Assembly: GCA_051294375.1 (NCBI GenBank)
Contig: CM119269.1
Coordinates: forward strand, 18,116,410 to 18,180,409
Length of the DNA stretch: 64,000 nt
DNA from: Paraspadella gotoi
Lineage: Eukaryota > Chaetognatha
Reading direction: 5' to 3'
The notes below the pieces were generated by a model. That model was not told the origin of the DNA and did not search any database. It saw only the letters and a program-made list of their open reading frames with translations. The translations under genes were made by a program, and so were the position numbers. Every line of letters starts with the position of its first letter. Positions within the stretch are counted from its first letter, which is position 1. This document shows, in pieces, positions 12,709 through 55,067 of the stretch.

Positions 12709-15700
12709 TCAACGGATCATCCGCTCTGCATCCGGCGTTCCGCGGCCAATCGCACACCCTCGACCAAGGGCTGAAGAAGTCCGCGCGGGCACGAGACCCG
12801 TCGGGCACGCGCCGCGGCGTCCCGCGTGCACGCACTGGTAAAAGGCGCCGCAATCGCCCGGCACCGGAAGTAACGCCGTTTGGAATCTGTTCCGGCATAG
12901 AGGACGGCCTTTTCCATCGTCGGCGACGGCGTTTCCGGAATCCTTCGTGTAACGTTCGAGTGCCGTCTTTGGAGTTTCGTCCGGCGTCGGCGCGGCTGTG
13001 GCGGCGTCGTCGTCGACCTCAGCGCCGCCATCCATTCGATTGGGTAAAGGATTGGCTGGAAATACCGTACCCATTCTCCTTTGTCGTCGCGTAACGAAAA
13101 AAATGGCGTTCGTCGTCGTCTTGTTGTTGTTGTCGTAGGAGGGGCTGGGTGTAGTCATAGATATAATTGTAGACAACCTCGCTTCCGTCGTGACTTCGGC
13201 GGCGTTGTCGTCGGCAAAAGGGTCGCCGTTCATAGACGACGACGTAACGTAGTTGGGAGTCTCGACTGAGCGCCGGCGGGAAAGTCGGCGTCGGCCAATC
13301 GCCCGCGCCGTTGTTGTTGTTGTTCGGATAAAAGACGCCGGGATTTTTAGTGAAGCTGAATCGTCGTATTCTCCCGGTTTAAAGACCACTGTGGGCGCGC
13401 CGATCGGAAAAGGCGTGAATGGACGACCGACGGCGTCGCCACCACCCCCAGATCCTGGCGACGATCCATCGTCCAGACTCCGTAGGTTCGAGTCGTCGGC
13501 GGCGGAGGCGTCGTCGTCCACCCACCGAAATTCCTCACCGTCCAAACGGCTCCCGGCGTCGTTTTCTTGACTCGGTTGTGATTCCGAAAGCCGCCGCCGC
13601 CGCCATCCCCAACGCCGCTTTCGGTTCCGAAGCGAATGAAGGACGAGAAGGCGACGGGCGACGAAGATGGTGACGGCCAATCGTTGACGGTCCAAACGCC
13701 GAAAGTCGGCGGCGGAGTAGGCGGTAGCGTCGGCGGCGGAGTAGGCGGTAGCGTTGGCGGCGGAGTCGGCGGCGTCCAGACCGACCATTCCCTCGACGGC
13801 GGAGTTGTCATCGGGATCCAGACGGGCACGTTGTTGTTTGTTGTTGTCATTGTTATTCCAGACGCCGTAAGTATAAGGAGAAGGCGGCTGCGTCGTAACA
13901 GCAGGAATCCAACCGCCGCCGCCGCCGCCGCCGCCCCACTGCGGCGGGACTTTGACGTCAGCAGATAACCGCCTTCCGTCGTCTCGGAGCCCAGGGAATG
14001 ACCGATGGAGACGGTACCAACAAGGACTACGGGCGGGGATGGGCCAAGGGGAACTTCGGACGGAACCGGATTCAAGATGGAGACCATCCGTTGTCGTTAT
14101 CCGGAAAACCCATCCAGAGTCACCTCCTCCTCTCCTCCTCCTCCTCCTAAACTCCATCTCCCGTCGTCCGGTTTTAACCCGTCGTCATTTTTCCATCCTC
14201 CTCCTCCTCTTCCTCCTCCTCCCACTTCTCCCTCGCCACTCCCCACCCTCCTTCCAACTCCGGCCTCAAGTCTCCGTCCTCCGCGGGCGGGATGTGCTTG
14301 GAGGTGAGTCCTTCTGTCGAGCGCTTCCCTGACGGCGCGGACTAGCGGGTAGCGCCCCTCGCCGCAGAAGACGCCGTTGAAGTCGTCGAGGTCGAGCGCC
14401 CACACCATGGCGCCGCCGAGGGCCATCTCGTTTAAGTAGGCCACCTTTTTATTATAGGGGGGATGAGGTTGGTGGAAAGAATAAGTGGGAGATGTAGGAA
14501 ACTCGCGATCTTTTAATTTATACTAAAATAAACACCAAAGGCGTTGCTAGGAGAGTCTTAAAACTTATTTGCTTATTACAGTTCGAAAAATACTGTTTTT
14601 ATAACGGAGAAATATCGTTAAATGAAGGAAACCATTAGAAACTATTGTGCTTTGAATTATTTTTTTTCTCCGAGAATTAAAAATAAATTTTTACATTTAA
14701 CAATTTTTTCTTTATCATTTCCATGGACCATGGTATATTTTTTGTGATGATTACTTAATGTATTAATTTCCGCAGTGGATTGAGATTCATCCGCTGTACC
14801 TTTCCCTTCCTTACCTTTCTCATCAGCTGCCTCCGATCGTCGTAGGCGATCCACTGGTCCCCTCGATGGATGTAGCAGGATCCCTGTTTCTCCGAGTTGA
14901 TGAAGCTCCACCCTTTGTCATTTTTAATCCTCGAGCAATTTCGTAATAAGATAGGAACCCTTCGCTCCTCGTGAAGGAACCCTCGTCGCCTGGACCGGAT
15001 GCCGGCGCGCCCACCGTGTGCCGGCGTCTGTCTTGAGAGTAAAGGTCCGACCGTAAGTTGCCAGGCCGAGAATGAGCTCTCTCGAGGCACTCCCCGGGAA
15101 AGCCAGCGGTCCACCGCCCAACGCACCGTTAAAGTGTCGGAATCGTCGTCGTAGCTGAAGTAAAAGGTTGCTCTTTTTTTCTTAATTTTTCTGAATCTGA
15201 TTGTATTGTAGATTCAGTTTGAAAAATTACTACCAGAAAATAAAAATGATAAAAGTTTCATCTAGGCAAAGCGACAACGTACCCCGTCAGCGGCGAGTTA
15301 AACCCTGTGACATCCTCCAGCTTCCGTGCAGATCGTACGCCATCAAACGCCACGTAGTCCAGCAGCGGTGCCAACTGTTTGATGTTGTACCCGTTGTTGA
15401 TGGTGTCGGAGCCGGTCCCACCGCCGCCGCGAGCAAGAGCCGCGGGCGCCCTGACTCTCGCTCTCCTCTTCGAAGCGGCGGGCAGAATTCTCAGCAGGAT
15501 GGGAATCTGGGAGCGGGATAATTAGAGTCTAATTTTGACGGACATGAGACTAATTTAGCGAAAAATAGAACAAAATAAAAAATAAAATGCGTATGTATGT
15601 ATTATATTAATTTTTCTAAACTACTAGAATTTTAGAAATCTCAATTGAAATTTATTTTTAATTTTTTTATAATTTTTTAATTTAATAGTTTTTAGTCGGA

Positions 15701-16681
15701 ACTCTGTTTCCTGTTCTTTTCACTTATCTCCCCATCACATCCTCACCTCTCCTTGTCCGAATCAGCGCCGCCTCTCTCCACCGACCCCGGGTATTCCCAA
15801 TCGATGCCAACCCGTCGAAACCGAATTGGCGCAGAACGACGCCGCTCGTTCCGGCGAATCTCCTCATGGCGGCGCGCGAAGAGACGAGGCGCGTGAAGGG
15901 CTTCCCGCCGTGGTTCCATCCGCCGACCGCGAGGAGAACCTGGCCGAGGTAAGTTTTAGTGGTAAGGTGAGGAATTTTAAGGAGAGCGGATGAAGCAAAT
16001 TAAAAAATAATAAATAAATAATTGAATGAATGAAGAAATTAAGTAAAGAAAGGAGAATGCGGAAAAAAAAAAAAAAGTTATAAGTTTAAGATAAAACCTA
16101 TGAAGCCAAATAAAACAACGAAACAAAACAAGAAGAATTACATTATGGCAGAAATTACATATACGTTACTTACAAACTATTCAAAGCATCGTGAATAGAA
16201 AACAAATTCTGAATGAAGCGTGAATTGGAAATGCAGCACCAACCAACCTTCATCCCCGGGTTACGCTTCCGCAGCGCCAGCACCCGCTCGATACACCCTT
16301 TGTCAACAGCCCATTCGCCGGGCACCTCGGCGTCGTTCCATTCGTAGGGCTGCAGCACCCCGTCCTCGATCTTAGCGAAGGCATAGTGAATGTGAGTGCA
16401 CAGTCCGGGGTCACGTCCTCGGCAAAACTTGCCCTTGGCCGGGCGTACTGAGCCCAATTGGTGTAGTAACATATCAGTTTGGGCTTGGACATGGAGGCCG
16501 AGACGGGCCGCCCATGGACATGGAGCCGGAGGCCGAACCCGAAACGGACCTGGCAACCGGGGCGGAGTAGCGGAAAGCGGCAGGGCGCGCGCGACGACGC
16601 CGGATCGATGACGAAGCCTTGCGACGGCAAGGAAAAAGTAGTTTATGGAGAAGGAAGAGGATGAGTGATAAGGGCGATCAT
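12709..16681 (-). pseudogene. Inverted, frameshifted copy of the chitinase gene
   Basis: All five chitinase exons and their introns recur here in reverse orientation: the start codon copy ends at 16681, exon 1 copy runs to 16248, and the stop copy lies at 12709. Many single-base indels split the frame, for example in the Gly/Pro-rich linker and in exon 1. Intron sequence is conserved as well as exons, so this is a segmental copy, not a retrocopy. It sits in the left palindrome arm next to a 25-N gap and is best explained as an assembly duplicate of 20159-24167. If real, it would be a non-functional pseudogene. Confidence 0.75.
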
Positions 16682-17979
16682 TTAACGATTTTGACGAGAG
16701 AAGTCGCCGCTTCGAATTACGCTAAACAAAGTGACTTGCTCTTTTTTTAGTTATATATCGTTTTTGTCGTGACTTTTATTGAATTATTTCGTCGCGTTTA
16801 CAATTTATTAAATTAGTTTTCGTTAAATGTGTATTTGAGTCTTTTTCATAGGGTTTTTTTTTTATGGCTTGTTTTTCGTTGTTTTACAAAAAGACGCTGG
16901 CTCCGCCTCTTATGGTTTTTCTCGTTTGTCTTTTGTTTCTAATCCCGCTTCTGTTTACGTTAACTCCTTTCGGCTTAACATTTTGGCGCGAGAGAAGAGA
17001 AGCGACGATGAATCCAAAGATCTTAAAGACCGAGTCCGCGCGCGCGTTCGGGCGTGCGCGCCGTTTGCGGCGATTGCGGTGCCGCTGCACTTTATTCGGC
17101 GCAATCTGCTGTTTTGTCTTTTTTTCGATTTGTTTTCTTTTTTTTCTAGCGGTCGTTGGTTTCGTTGGGAGCGCAGCTTTTTTGAAATCGTCAATTACTT
17201 GAAGTTATTTTTGAAGCTTAGTATCTCAATGTGACAAATCTTGACGCCAGCCGTGATCCGAGTTTCGATTGGTGACATTCGAAGCGGGAATCTTTATGTT
17301 TGACGTTTACATTAAAATTTACCGCTTTCTATCGAAATAAAAGAAGAGTAAGCGATTTTCAAGTTGAAGGTTAATCCACGAAAAATATACGGCGTCAAGT
17401 ATCCTGAATACTGTAGTTTGAATGGTGTCTGCCGTACATTTGCAGTTGCCGTAGTAACAGTTATCTCACTGATACTCCGTCGGTGTAGCACATACTGATG
17501 GCGTCTATGTATTTAAATTATTTTTTTAAACGAATGTTAAATCATAAAAAAAAATAATGTAAAAAATAAACAGAAGGAAAAAAGTACATTGAAAATTGAA
17601 ATATTTATTTATCAAGAGTTTTAATTTAAATGTTTGTTTTTTTCTCTCTCTTTTTTTTTGTTTCTTTAAAATATCGTTCAACGATACAAAATCTCCTTGA
17701 AAAATTGAAATGCCAAAAGAATGGTGCTTGGTTCTGCCCAGAGCCCGACAGACCTACAGGCTGGAACTGAAGAGCGAGAAAGACCAAAAAAAAGAACAAG
17801 AGAAGATAGAAACTGGGTAAAAAAAAAGTTACAACTGACAAAGAATAAAATAAAAAACATTGAAAAAAAGAGACAATGGGTTTGCCAGTTCTGAAAGGAT
17901 GTTGTATTTGCAAAGTCCGTATATAGAGGAAAAAAAAGAAATAAGTAAAAAAGACTGAAAAAATAAAAAAAAAGGAGAA

Positions 17980-18014
17980 AGAAAGAAAGATGAAAGAAAG
18001 AAAGAAAGAAAGAA

Positions 18015-18078
<64 letters not shown>

Positions 18079-18270
18079 ATAAAAGAAGGGAAGAAAAAAA
18101 ACCCAAAATTGAAAAGTAAAATGAAAAAAAAAAACAACAAATTTACAAAGAAAAAAAATAATAAAAAGTTTTTTTCTTTTGCAAGTTGACGAGTAAGTAA
18201 GTGAACATTACTCGGTGAGGAAACGAAAAAATCGTGAATGAGAAGACAGAGAGAAGAGAGAGAGAGACGA

Positions 18271-18334
<64 letters not shown>

Positions 18335-18474
18335 GAAGAGTAAGTCATTCATCGCCGGGTTGAAAGGGAAAGAGGCCTTACTTCCATCTCCCAGGGTGAG
18401 GGATAGAATAAAGGAATCGAATTGGAAACTCGAACCGGGGAACGATGTGTGAGTGTTTTGTGTGTGAGAGAGGA

Positions 18475-18529
<55 letters not shown>

Positions 18530-18594
18530 GAGAGAGAGAGAGAGAGAGATTCTGTCTTCTTGTTTCACTTTCCCATGTTACTTCACACCCTTCA
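17980..18594. repeat. (GAAA)n tract followed by (GA)n tracts at palindrome centre
   Basis: GAAA units run at about 17980-18080, then GA runs at about 18250-18335 and 18477-18550. The part after 18240 is not mirrored on the right side and forms the asymmetric spacer of palindrome 1 together with the gap. Confidence 0.9.
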
Positions 18595-18619
18595 NNNNNN
18601 NNNNNNNNNNNNNNNNNNN
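18595..18619. other. Assembly gap of exactly 25 N (palindrome 1 centre)
   Basis: A fixed-size N run separates the two arms of palindrome 1. The other palindrome has a gap of the same size. Confidence 1.
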
Positions 18620-18806
18620 CTCCATTCACGATTTTTTCGTTTCCTCACCGAGTAATGTTCACTTACTTACTCGTCAACTGCAAAAGAAAAAAACTTTTTA
18701 TTATTTTTTTTCTTTGTAAATTTGTTGTTTTTTTTTTTCATTTTTACTTTTCAATTTTTGGGTTTTTTTTCTTCCCTTCTTTTATTCTTTCTTTCTTTCT
18801 TTCTTT

Positions 18807-18850
<44 letters not shown>

Positions 18851-20081
18851 TTCTTTCTTTCTTTCTTTCTTTCAGTCTTTCTTTCTTTCTCCTTTTTTTA
18901 TTATTTTTTCAGTCTTTTTACTTATTTCTTTTTTCCTCTATATACGGACTTTGCAAATACAACATCCTTTCAGAACTGCAAACCCATTGTCTCTTTTTTT
19001 CAATGTTTTTATTTTATTCTTTGTCAGTTGTAACTTTTTTTTTACCCAGTTTTCTATCTTCTCTTGTTCTTTTTTTTGGTCTTCTCGCTCTTCAGTTCCA
19101 GCCTGTAGGTCTGTCGGGCTCTTGGGCAGAACCAAGCACCATTCTTTTGGCATTTCAATTTTTCAAGGAGATTTTGTATCGTTGAACGATATTTAAAGAA
19201 ACAAAAAAAAGAGAGAGAAAAAAACAAACATTTAAATTAAAAACTCTTGATAAATAAATATTTCAATTTTCAATGTACTTTTTTCCTTCTGTTTATTTTT
19301 TACCTATATTTTTTTTATGATTTAACATTCGTTTAAAAAAATAATTTAATATACATAGACGCCATCAGTATGTGCTACCACCGACGGAGTATCAGTGAAT
19401 AACTGTACTACGGCAACTGCAAATGTACGGCAGACACCATTCAAACTACAGTATTCAGGATACTTGACGCCGTATATTTTTCGTGGATTAACCTTCAACT
19501 TGAAAATCACTGACTCTTCTTTTATTTCGATAGAAAGCGGTAAATTTTAATGTAAACGTCAAACATAAAGATTCACGCTTCGAATGTCACCATCGAAACT
19601 CGGATCACGGCTGGCGTCAAGATTTGTCACATTGAGATACTAAGCTTCAAAATAACTTCAGTAAATTGACGATTCAAAAAAGCTCGCTCCAACGAAACCA
19701 ACGCCGCTAGAAAACAAAAGAAAAACAAATCGAAAAACAGACAAAACAGCAGATGCGCGAATAAAGTGCAGCGGCACCGCAATCGCCGCAAACGGCGCCG
19801 CCGCCGACTCGGTCTTTAAGATCTTTGGATTCATCGTCGCTTCTTTCTCTCGCGCCAAAATGTTAAGCCGAAAGGAGTTAACGTAAACAGAAGCGGGATT
19901 AGAAACAAAAGACAAACGAGAAAAACCATAAGAGGCGGAGCCAGCGTCTTTTTGTAAAACAAACGAAAAACAAGCCATAAAAAAAAACCCCTATGAAAAA
20001 GACTCAAAATACAACTTAACGAAAACTAATTTATAAATTGTAAAGCGACGAAATAATCAATAAAAGTCACGACAAAAACGA

Positions 20082-20088
20082 TATATAA
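20082..20088 (+). promoter_or_regulatory. Candidate TATA box of chitinase
   Basis: tatataa lies about 75 bases before the chitinase start codon. A start of transcription about 25-30 bases downstream (near tcacttt at 20107) would leave a short leader of about 50 bases. The mirrored copy lies in the left arm. Confidence 0.4.
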
Positions 20089-20158
20089 CTAAAAAAAGAG
20101 CAAGTCACTTTGTTTAGCGTAATTCGAAGCGGCGACTTCTCTCGTCAAAATCGTTAAC

Positions 20159-23100
20159 ATGATCGCCTTATCACTCATCCTCTTCCTTCTCCATAAACTA
20201 CTTTTTCCTTGGCCGTCGCAAGGCTTCGTCATCGATCCCGGCGTCGTCGGCCGCGGCGCCCCTGCCGCTTTCCGCTACTCCGCCCCGGTTGCCAGGTCCG
20301 TTTCCGGGTTCGGCTCCGGCTCCATGTCCATGGGCGGGCCCGTCTCGGCCTCCATGTCCAAGCCCAAACTGATATGTTACTACACCAATTGGGCTCAGTA
20401 CCGCCCGGCCAAGGGCAAGTTCTTGCCCGAGGACGTTGACCCCGGACTGTGCACTCACATTCACTATGCCTTCGCTAAGATCGAGGACGGGGTGCTGCAG
20501 CCCTACGAATGGAACGACGCCGAGGTGCCCGGCGAATGGGCTGTTGACAAAGGGATGTACGAGCGGGTGCTGGCGCTGCGGAAGCGTAACCCGGGGATGA
20601 AGGTTGGTTGGTGCTGCATTTCCAATTCACGCTTCATTCAGAATTTGTTTTCTATTCACGATGCTTTGAATAGTTTGTAAGTAACGTATATGTAATTCTG
20701 CCATAATGTAATTCTTCTTGTTTTGTTTCGTTGTTTTATTTGGCTTCATAGGTTTTATCTTAAACTTGAAGCAATAACCTTTTGTTTTTTTTTCCGCATT
20801 CTCCTTTCTTTACTTAATTTCTTCATTCATTCAATTATTTATTTATTATTTTTAATTTGCTTCATCCGCTCTCCTTAAAATTCCTCACCTTACCACTAAA
20901 ACTTACCCGGCCAGGTTCTCCTCGCGGTCGGCGGATGGAACCACGGCGGGAAGCCCTTCACGCGCCTCGTCTCTTCCGGCGCCGCCATGAGGAGATTCGC
21001 GGAACGAGCGGCGTCGTTTCTGCGCCAATTCGGTTTCGACGGGTTGGACATCGATTGGGAATACCCGGGGTCGGTGGAGAGAGGCGGCGCGGATTCGGAC
21101 AAGGAGAGGTGAGGATGTGATGGGGAGATAAGTAAAAGAACAGGAAACAGAGTTCCGACTAAAAACTATTAAATTAAAAAATTAAAAAATTAAAAATAAA
21201 TTTCAATTGAGATTTCTAAAAATTCTAGTAGTTTAGAAAAATTAATATAATACATACATACGCATTTTATTTTTTATTTTGTTCTATTTTTCGCTAAATT
21301 AGTCTCATGTCCGTCAAAATTAGACTCTAATTATCCCGCTCCCAGATTTCCCATCCTGCTGAGAATTCTGCGCCGCCGCTTCGAAGAGGAGAGCCGAGAG
21401 TCAGGGCGCCCGCGGCTCTTGCTCGCGGCGGCGGTGGGAGCCGGCTCCGACACCATCAACAACGGGTACAACATCAAACAGTTGGCACCGCTGCTGGACT
21501 ACGTGGCGTTGATGGCGTACGATCTGCACGGAAGCTGGGAGGATGTCACAGGGTTTAACTCGCCGCTGACGGGGTACGTGTCGCTTTGCCTAGATGAAAC
21601 TTTTATCATTTTTATTTTCTGGTAGTAATTTTTCAAACTGAATCTACAATACAATCAGATTCAGAAAAATTAAGAAAAAAAGAGCAACCTTTACTTCAGC
21701 TACGACGACGATTCCGACACTTTAACGGTGCGTTGGGCGGTGGACCGCTGGCTTTCCGGGGGAGTGCCTCGAGAGAAGCTCATTCTCGGCCTGGCAACTT
21801 ACGGTCGGACCTTTACTCTCAAAGACAGACGCCGGCACACGGTGGGCGCGCCGGCATCCGGTCCAGGCGACGAGGGTTCCTTCACGAGGAGCGAAGGGTT
21901 CCTATCTTATTACGAAATCTGCTCGAGGATTAAAAATGACAAAGGGTGGAGCTTCATCAACTCGGAGAAACAGGGATCCTGCTACATCCATCGAGGGGAC
22001 CAGTGGATCGCCTACGACGATCGGAGGCAGCTGATGAGAAAGGTAAGGAAGGGAAAGGTAAAGCGGATGAATCTCAATCCACTGCGGAAATTAATACATT
22101 AAGTAATCATCCAAAAAATATACCATGGTCCATGGAAATGATAAAGAAAAATTGTTAAATGTAAAATTTATTTTTAATTCTCGAGAAAAAAAATAATTCA
22201 AAGCACAATAGTTTCTAATGGTTTCCTTCATTTAACGATATTTTCTCCGTTTATAAACAACAGTATTTTTCGAACTGTAATAAGCAAATAAGTTTTAAGA
22301 CTCTCCTAGCAACGCCTTGGTGTTTATTTTAGTATAAATTAAAAGATCGCGAGTTTCCTACATCTCCCACTTATTCTTTCCACCAACCTCAATCCCCCCT
22401 CATAATAAAAAGGTGGCCTACTTAAACGAGATGGCCCTCGGCGGCGCCATGGTGTGGGCGCTCGACCTCGACGACTTCAACGGCGTCTTCTGCGGCGAGG
22501 GGCGCTACCCGCTCGTCCGCGCCGTCAGGGAAGCGCTCGACGAAGGACTCACCTCCAAGCACATCCCGCCCGCGGAGGACGGAGACTTGAGGCCGGAGTT
22601 GGAAGGAGGGTGGGGAGTGGGCGAGGGAGAAGTGGGAGGAGGAAGAGGAGGAGGAGGAGGAGGATGGAAAAATGACGACGGGTTAAAACCGGACGACGGG
22701 AGATGGAGTTTAGGAGGAGGAGGAGGAGGAGGAGGAGGTGACTCTGGATGGGTTTTTCCGGATAACGACAACGGATGGTCTCCATCTTGGAATCCGGTTC
22801 CGTCCGAAGTTCCCCTTGGCCCATCCCCGCCCGTAGTCCCTTGGGTACCGTCTCCATCGGTCATTCCCTGGGGCTCCGAGACGACGGAAGGCGGTTATCT
22901 GCTGACGTCAAAGTCCCCGCCGCAGTGGGGCGGCGGCGGCGGCGGCGGCGGTTGGATTCCTGCTGTTACGACGCAGCCGCCTTCTCCTTATACTTACGGC
23001 GTCTGGAATAACAATGACAACAACAACAACAACGTGCCCGTCTGGATCCCGATGACAACTCCGCCGTCGAGGGAATGGTCGGTCTGGACGCCGCCGACTC

Positions 23101-24167
23101 CGCCGCCAACGCTACCGCCTACTCCGCCGCCGACGCTACCGCCTACTCCGCCGCCGACTTTCGGCGTTTGGACCGTCAACGATTGGCCGTCACCATCTTC
23201 GTCGCCGTCGCCTTCTCGTCCTTCATTCGCTTTCGGAACCGAAAGCGGCGTTGGGGATGGCGGCGGCGGCGGCTTCGGAATCACAACCGAGTCAAGAAAA
23301 ACGACGCCGGGAGCCGTTTGGACGGTGAGGAATTTCGGTGGGTGGACGACGACGCCTCCGCCGCCGACGACTCGAACCTACGGAGTCTGGACGATGGATC
23401 CGTCGCCAGGATCTGGGGGTGGTGGCGACGCCGTCGGTCGTCCATTCACGCCTTTTCCGATCGGCGCGCCCACAGTGGTCTTTAAACCGGGAGAATACGA
23501 CGATTCAGCCTTCACTAAAAATCCCGGCGTCTTTTATCCGAACAACAACAACAACGGCGCGGGCGATTGGCCGACGCCGACTTTCCCGCCGGCGTCAGTC
23601 GAGACTCCCAACTACGATTACGTCGTCGTCTATGACGGCGACCCTTTTGCCGACGACAACGCCGCCGAAGTCACGACGGAGAGCGAGGTTGTCTACAATT
23701 ATATCTATGACTACACCAGCCCCTCCTACGACAACAACAACAAAGACGACGACGAACGCCATTTTTTTCGTTACGCCGACGACAAAGGAGAATGGGTACG
23801 GGTATTTCCAGCCAATCCTTTACCCAATCGAATGATGGCGGCGCTGAGGTCGACGACGACGCCGCCACAGCCGCCGCCGACGCCGCGACGAAACTCCAAA
23901 GACGGCATCGAACGTTACACGAAGGATTCCGGAAACGCCGTCGCCGACGATGGAAAAGGCCGTCCTCTATGCCGGAACAGATTCCAAACGGCGTTACTTC
24001 CGGTGCCGGGCGATTGCGGCGCCTTTTACCAGTGCGTGCACGCGGGGACGCCGGCGGCGCGTGCCCGACGGGTCTCGTGCCCGCGCGGACTTCATTTCAG
24101 CCCTTGGTCGAGGGTGTGCGATTGGCCGCGGAACGCCGGATGCAGAGCGGATGATCCGTTGACGTGA
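20159..24167 (+). CDS. GH18 chitinase with long linker and chitin-binding domain
   Basis: Five exons (20159-20602, 20915-21108, 21346-21573, 21700-22042, 22413-24167) join in phase to 987 residues. A signal peptide (about 1-22) is followed by a GH18 domain from about 69 to 455, with the first-strand motif YYTNW, the AVGGWNHG motif, the catalytic [10 protein letters not shown] motif (acid E197), [17 protein letters not shown] and [11 protein letters not shown] linker of about 460 residues rich in Gly, Pro, Thr, Asn and Trp follows, then a six-cysteine CBM14/peritrophin-A domain (about 922-981, with FYQC and CDWP). All catalytic residues are present. Family knowledge: such secreted enzymes hydrolyse chitin in cuticle or gut lining. 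The gene is tail-to-tail with the minus-strand lectin gene. A frameshifted mirror copy lies at 12709-16681. Confidence 0.92.
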
Positions 24168-24932
24168 AATTCCTTCCTTCCTTCGTCGTCGTCGATTGAT
24201 TTCGTTCGATTCGTTTAGTATAATTGTTTGTTTTTTCTGACATTAATGCTTTTGTTTTTTAGTTTCTTTGTTTTTTTTTTCTTTGTTTCTTTTTGTTCGG
24301 GCTTAAAATCGGTGTTGAATTTCAATAGTACCTCATTAAATCAATAATTTTTTGTACCATATGTATAGTACAAATGATACATTATATTAATGATATCACC
24401 TTTAATTTGTAAAATAATTGTACAGTGGGATGCTGTAGGAGAATATTTTTTTTTCTTACCGACTAAATTTAGATTTGTGCCTTCCGATGTTTATTTTCGA
24501 TACACATGCGATATTTATGACTAATTAGAACATCACATAATGGCCCAATTTAATTATCGGAAATTTTAATGAAACTTGATAGCAAAAATGATGGAAAAAT
24601 GATAGCAAAAATGATGAATAATCCTAGCAGCGAGAGAGAGAGAGTCGGCAACAAAACACGCTGAAATTTCCGTTCCTTTTTTTTAGTTACGTTTATTTTC
24701 ATCGAATTCTCAGTAATCCTAAACTCTGACAAACAATGGCCGCGGATGTCAATGTCAGCTCCTCTTCTAAAGCAAAATAAAATTAGTGAAAACATTGAAC
24801 AAAAAAAACAAAAAACATTTAGGTCGTATAATTTGTTAAAAAAAAAAGATTTGTCGCTATCAAAAACAGAACAGCCAAAAGGACCCTCTTGCCCCTGAAC
24901 TCTCTTCGCAAACCGCTCCCTCCCCGATTTAA

Positions 24933-53943
<29,011 letters not shown>

Positions 53944-55067
53944 TAGGTCTTTTCGAAGTCGGTTCTCAAATTGACCCGAGCTTCATTGGATTCCGTCGTC
54001 GTTGTCGTTGATGTTTTTTTTTTTGACAACCAAATTTTTTCCAGAAAAACTAAGATGATGTAATTCTCTAAACTTTAAAATTTCGAGTAGAACCTCGATT
54101 CTTTTCGTCTCGTTACAACTGATCCTAAGCTCCAACGTCTCCTTCTGATGTGATTAAAGTGATGATGAAACAACGAAGAAGATTAGTGTAAAACCCTCCA
54201 AGCCGTTACTTAAATTCAAAGTTGTTTTCGTAATCTGTTATTTTTTTTATGCATATTAATCTTTATCTTAATTTGCTTCGTATTAACTATCATCGATTGA
54301 TACGTAACATTATTGCGTCCTCGGACATGGACACATCGCATGATTGTTACTCGTGATAGGAATTCTGCAATTTCCAGATTACTAAACTACGCGTCATATG
54401 TAAAAAAAAAAATAAACAAAATACTCTTTTTAAAACAATTTGATATTACAATTAAAGTTTAACCGTTATCATTTTCGGATCATTAAAATAAGCCTTATCA
54501 GCCTGGGATTTCAACATTCGTTCCCTTGATCTTAAATAGATTTAAACAAGTTTTTTTTTCCATTTTTTTTTGGTTTTGTTTTCAACGAATTCTCGAAATT
54601 TGTTTTAAGACAAAAAATAAAAAAAATAAAAAAATAAAAATAAAAAGAGAAAAATATAACTAACGATATGGCTTGGTTGGGAAAATGCGGAATGCTGTGG
54701 CATGGCAGAGAGGCATGGCGAAGCCGAAACGTTGGTTATGGCGAGGAGAATTTCCCTGCGTCGACGGAAGAGACGATGTCAACGACGAAGGCGGATAAAG
54801 GAGATTCCGTTTCAATGGCGAGAAATTATTTTCTTTCTTTTTTTTCATGATTGACTTCTTGTCCATTGTCTTGTATTTTATGGAATTATTTAAAATAAAG
54901 ATGGAATAACTTTGTTCTGTTGGTCGTTCTGTTGGTCGTTTCTTTTTGGTTCACCCTATATTTGAGTCTGGCTCGAATCAAAGAACCTAACCTCAAAGAA
55001 TTAAATCGAGCGTTCCGAAACAACAACTTGTCGAGTTCTACAAAATGTTTCACTTTGAATCCTTAAG
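53944..55067. other. Divergent intergenic region between lectin gene and GPCR
   Basis: Separates the minus-strand lectin start (53943) from the first recognised GPCR exon on the plus strand. It should hold both promoters and an upstream GPCR exon with the start codon. I could not identify a convincing one; an open frame at 54668-54850 has no donor that fits the phase. Confidence 0.45.

Larger units (their letters stand above)
10800..18240. repeat. Left arm of palindrome 1 (indel-rich copy)
   Basis: Reverse complement of 18623-26035, colinear end to end, including chitinase, SINE-bearing element, (GAAA)n tract and the last exons of the minus-strand lectin gene. It differs by scattered single-base insertions and deletions that break every long reading frame, while the right arm keeps them open. 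The outer edge falls inside a coding exon (copy of exon 31 of the lectin gene). I read this arm as an uncorrected assembly duplicate, not as a second locus. Confidence 0.85.

Noticed and set aside
12709-16681. A second functional chitinase gene on the minus strand.
   Set aside because: Frameshifts run through all exons and it mirrors the intact copy, introns included, next to a fixed-size gap.
17626-18140. Phe/Leu-rich open frames that look like membrane proteins (also 18445-19185 and 10118-10420).
   Set aside because: They cover (GAAA)n/(TTTC)n tracts; the hydrophobic look is a repeat artefact.
19658-19978. A 106-codon minus-strand frame upstream of the chitinase.
   Set aside because: No family signature, no splice partner, and its mirror in the left arm is broken. 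It could be a divergent transcript but is not supported.
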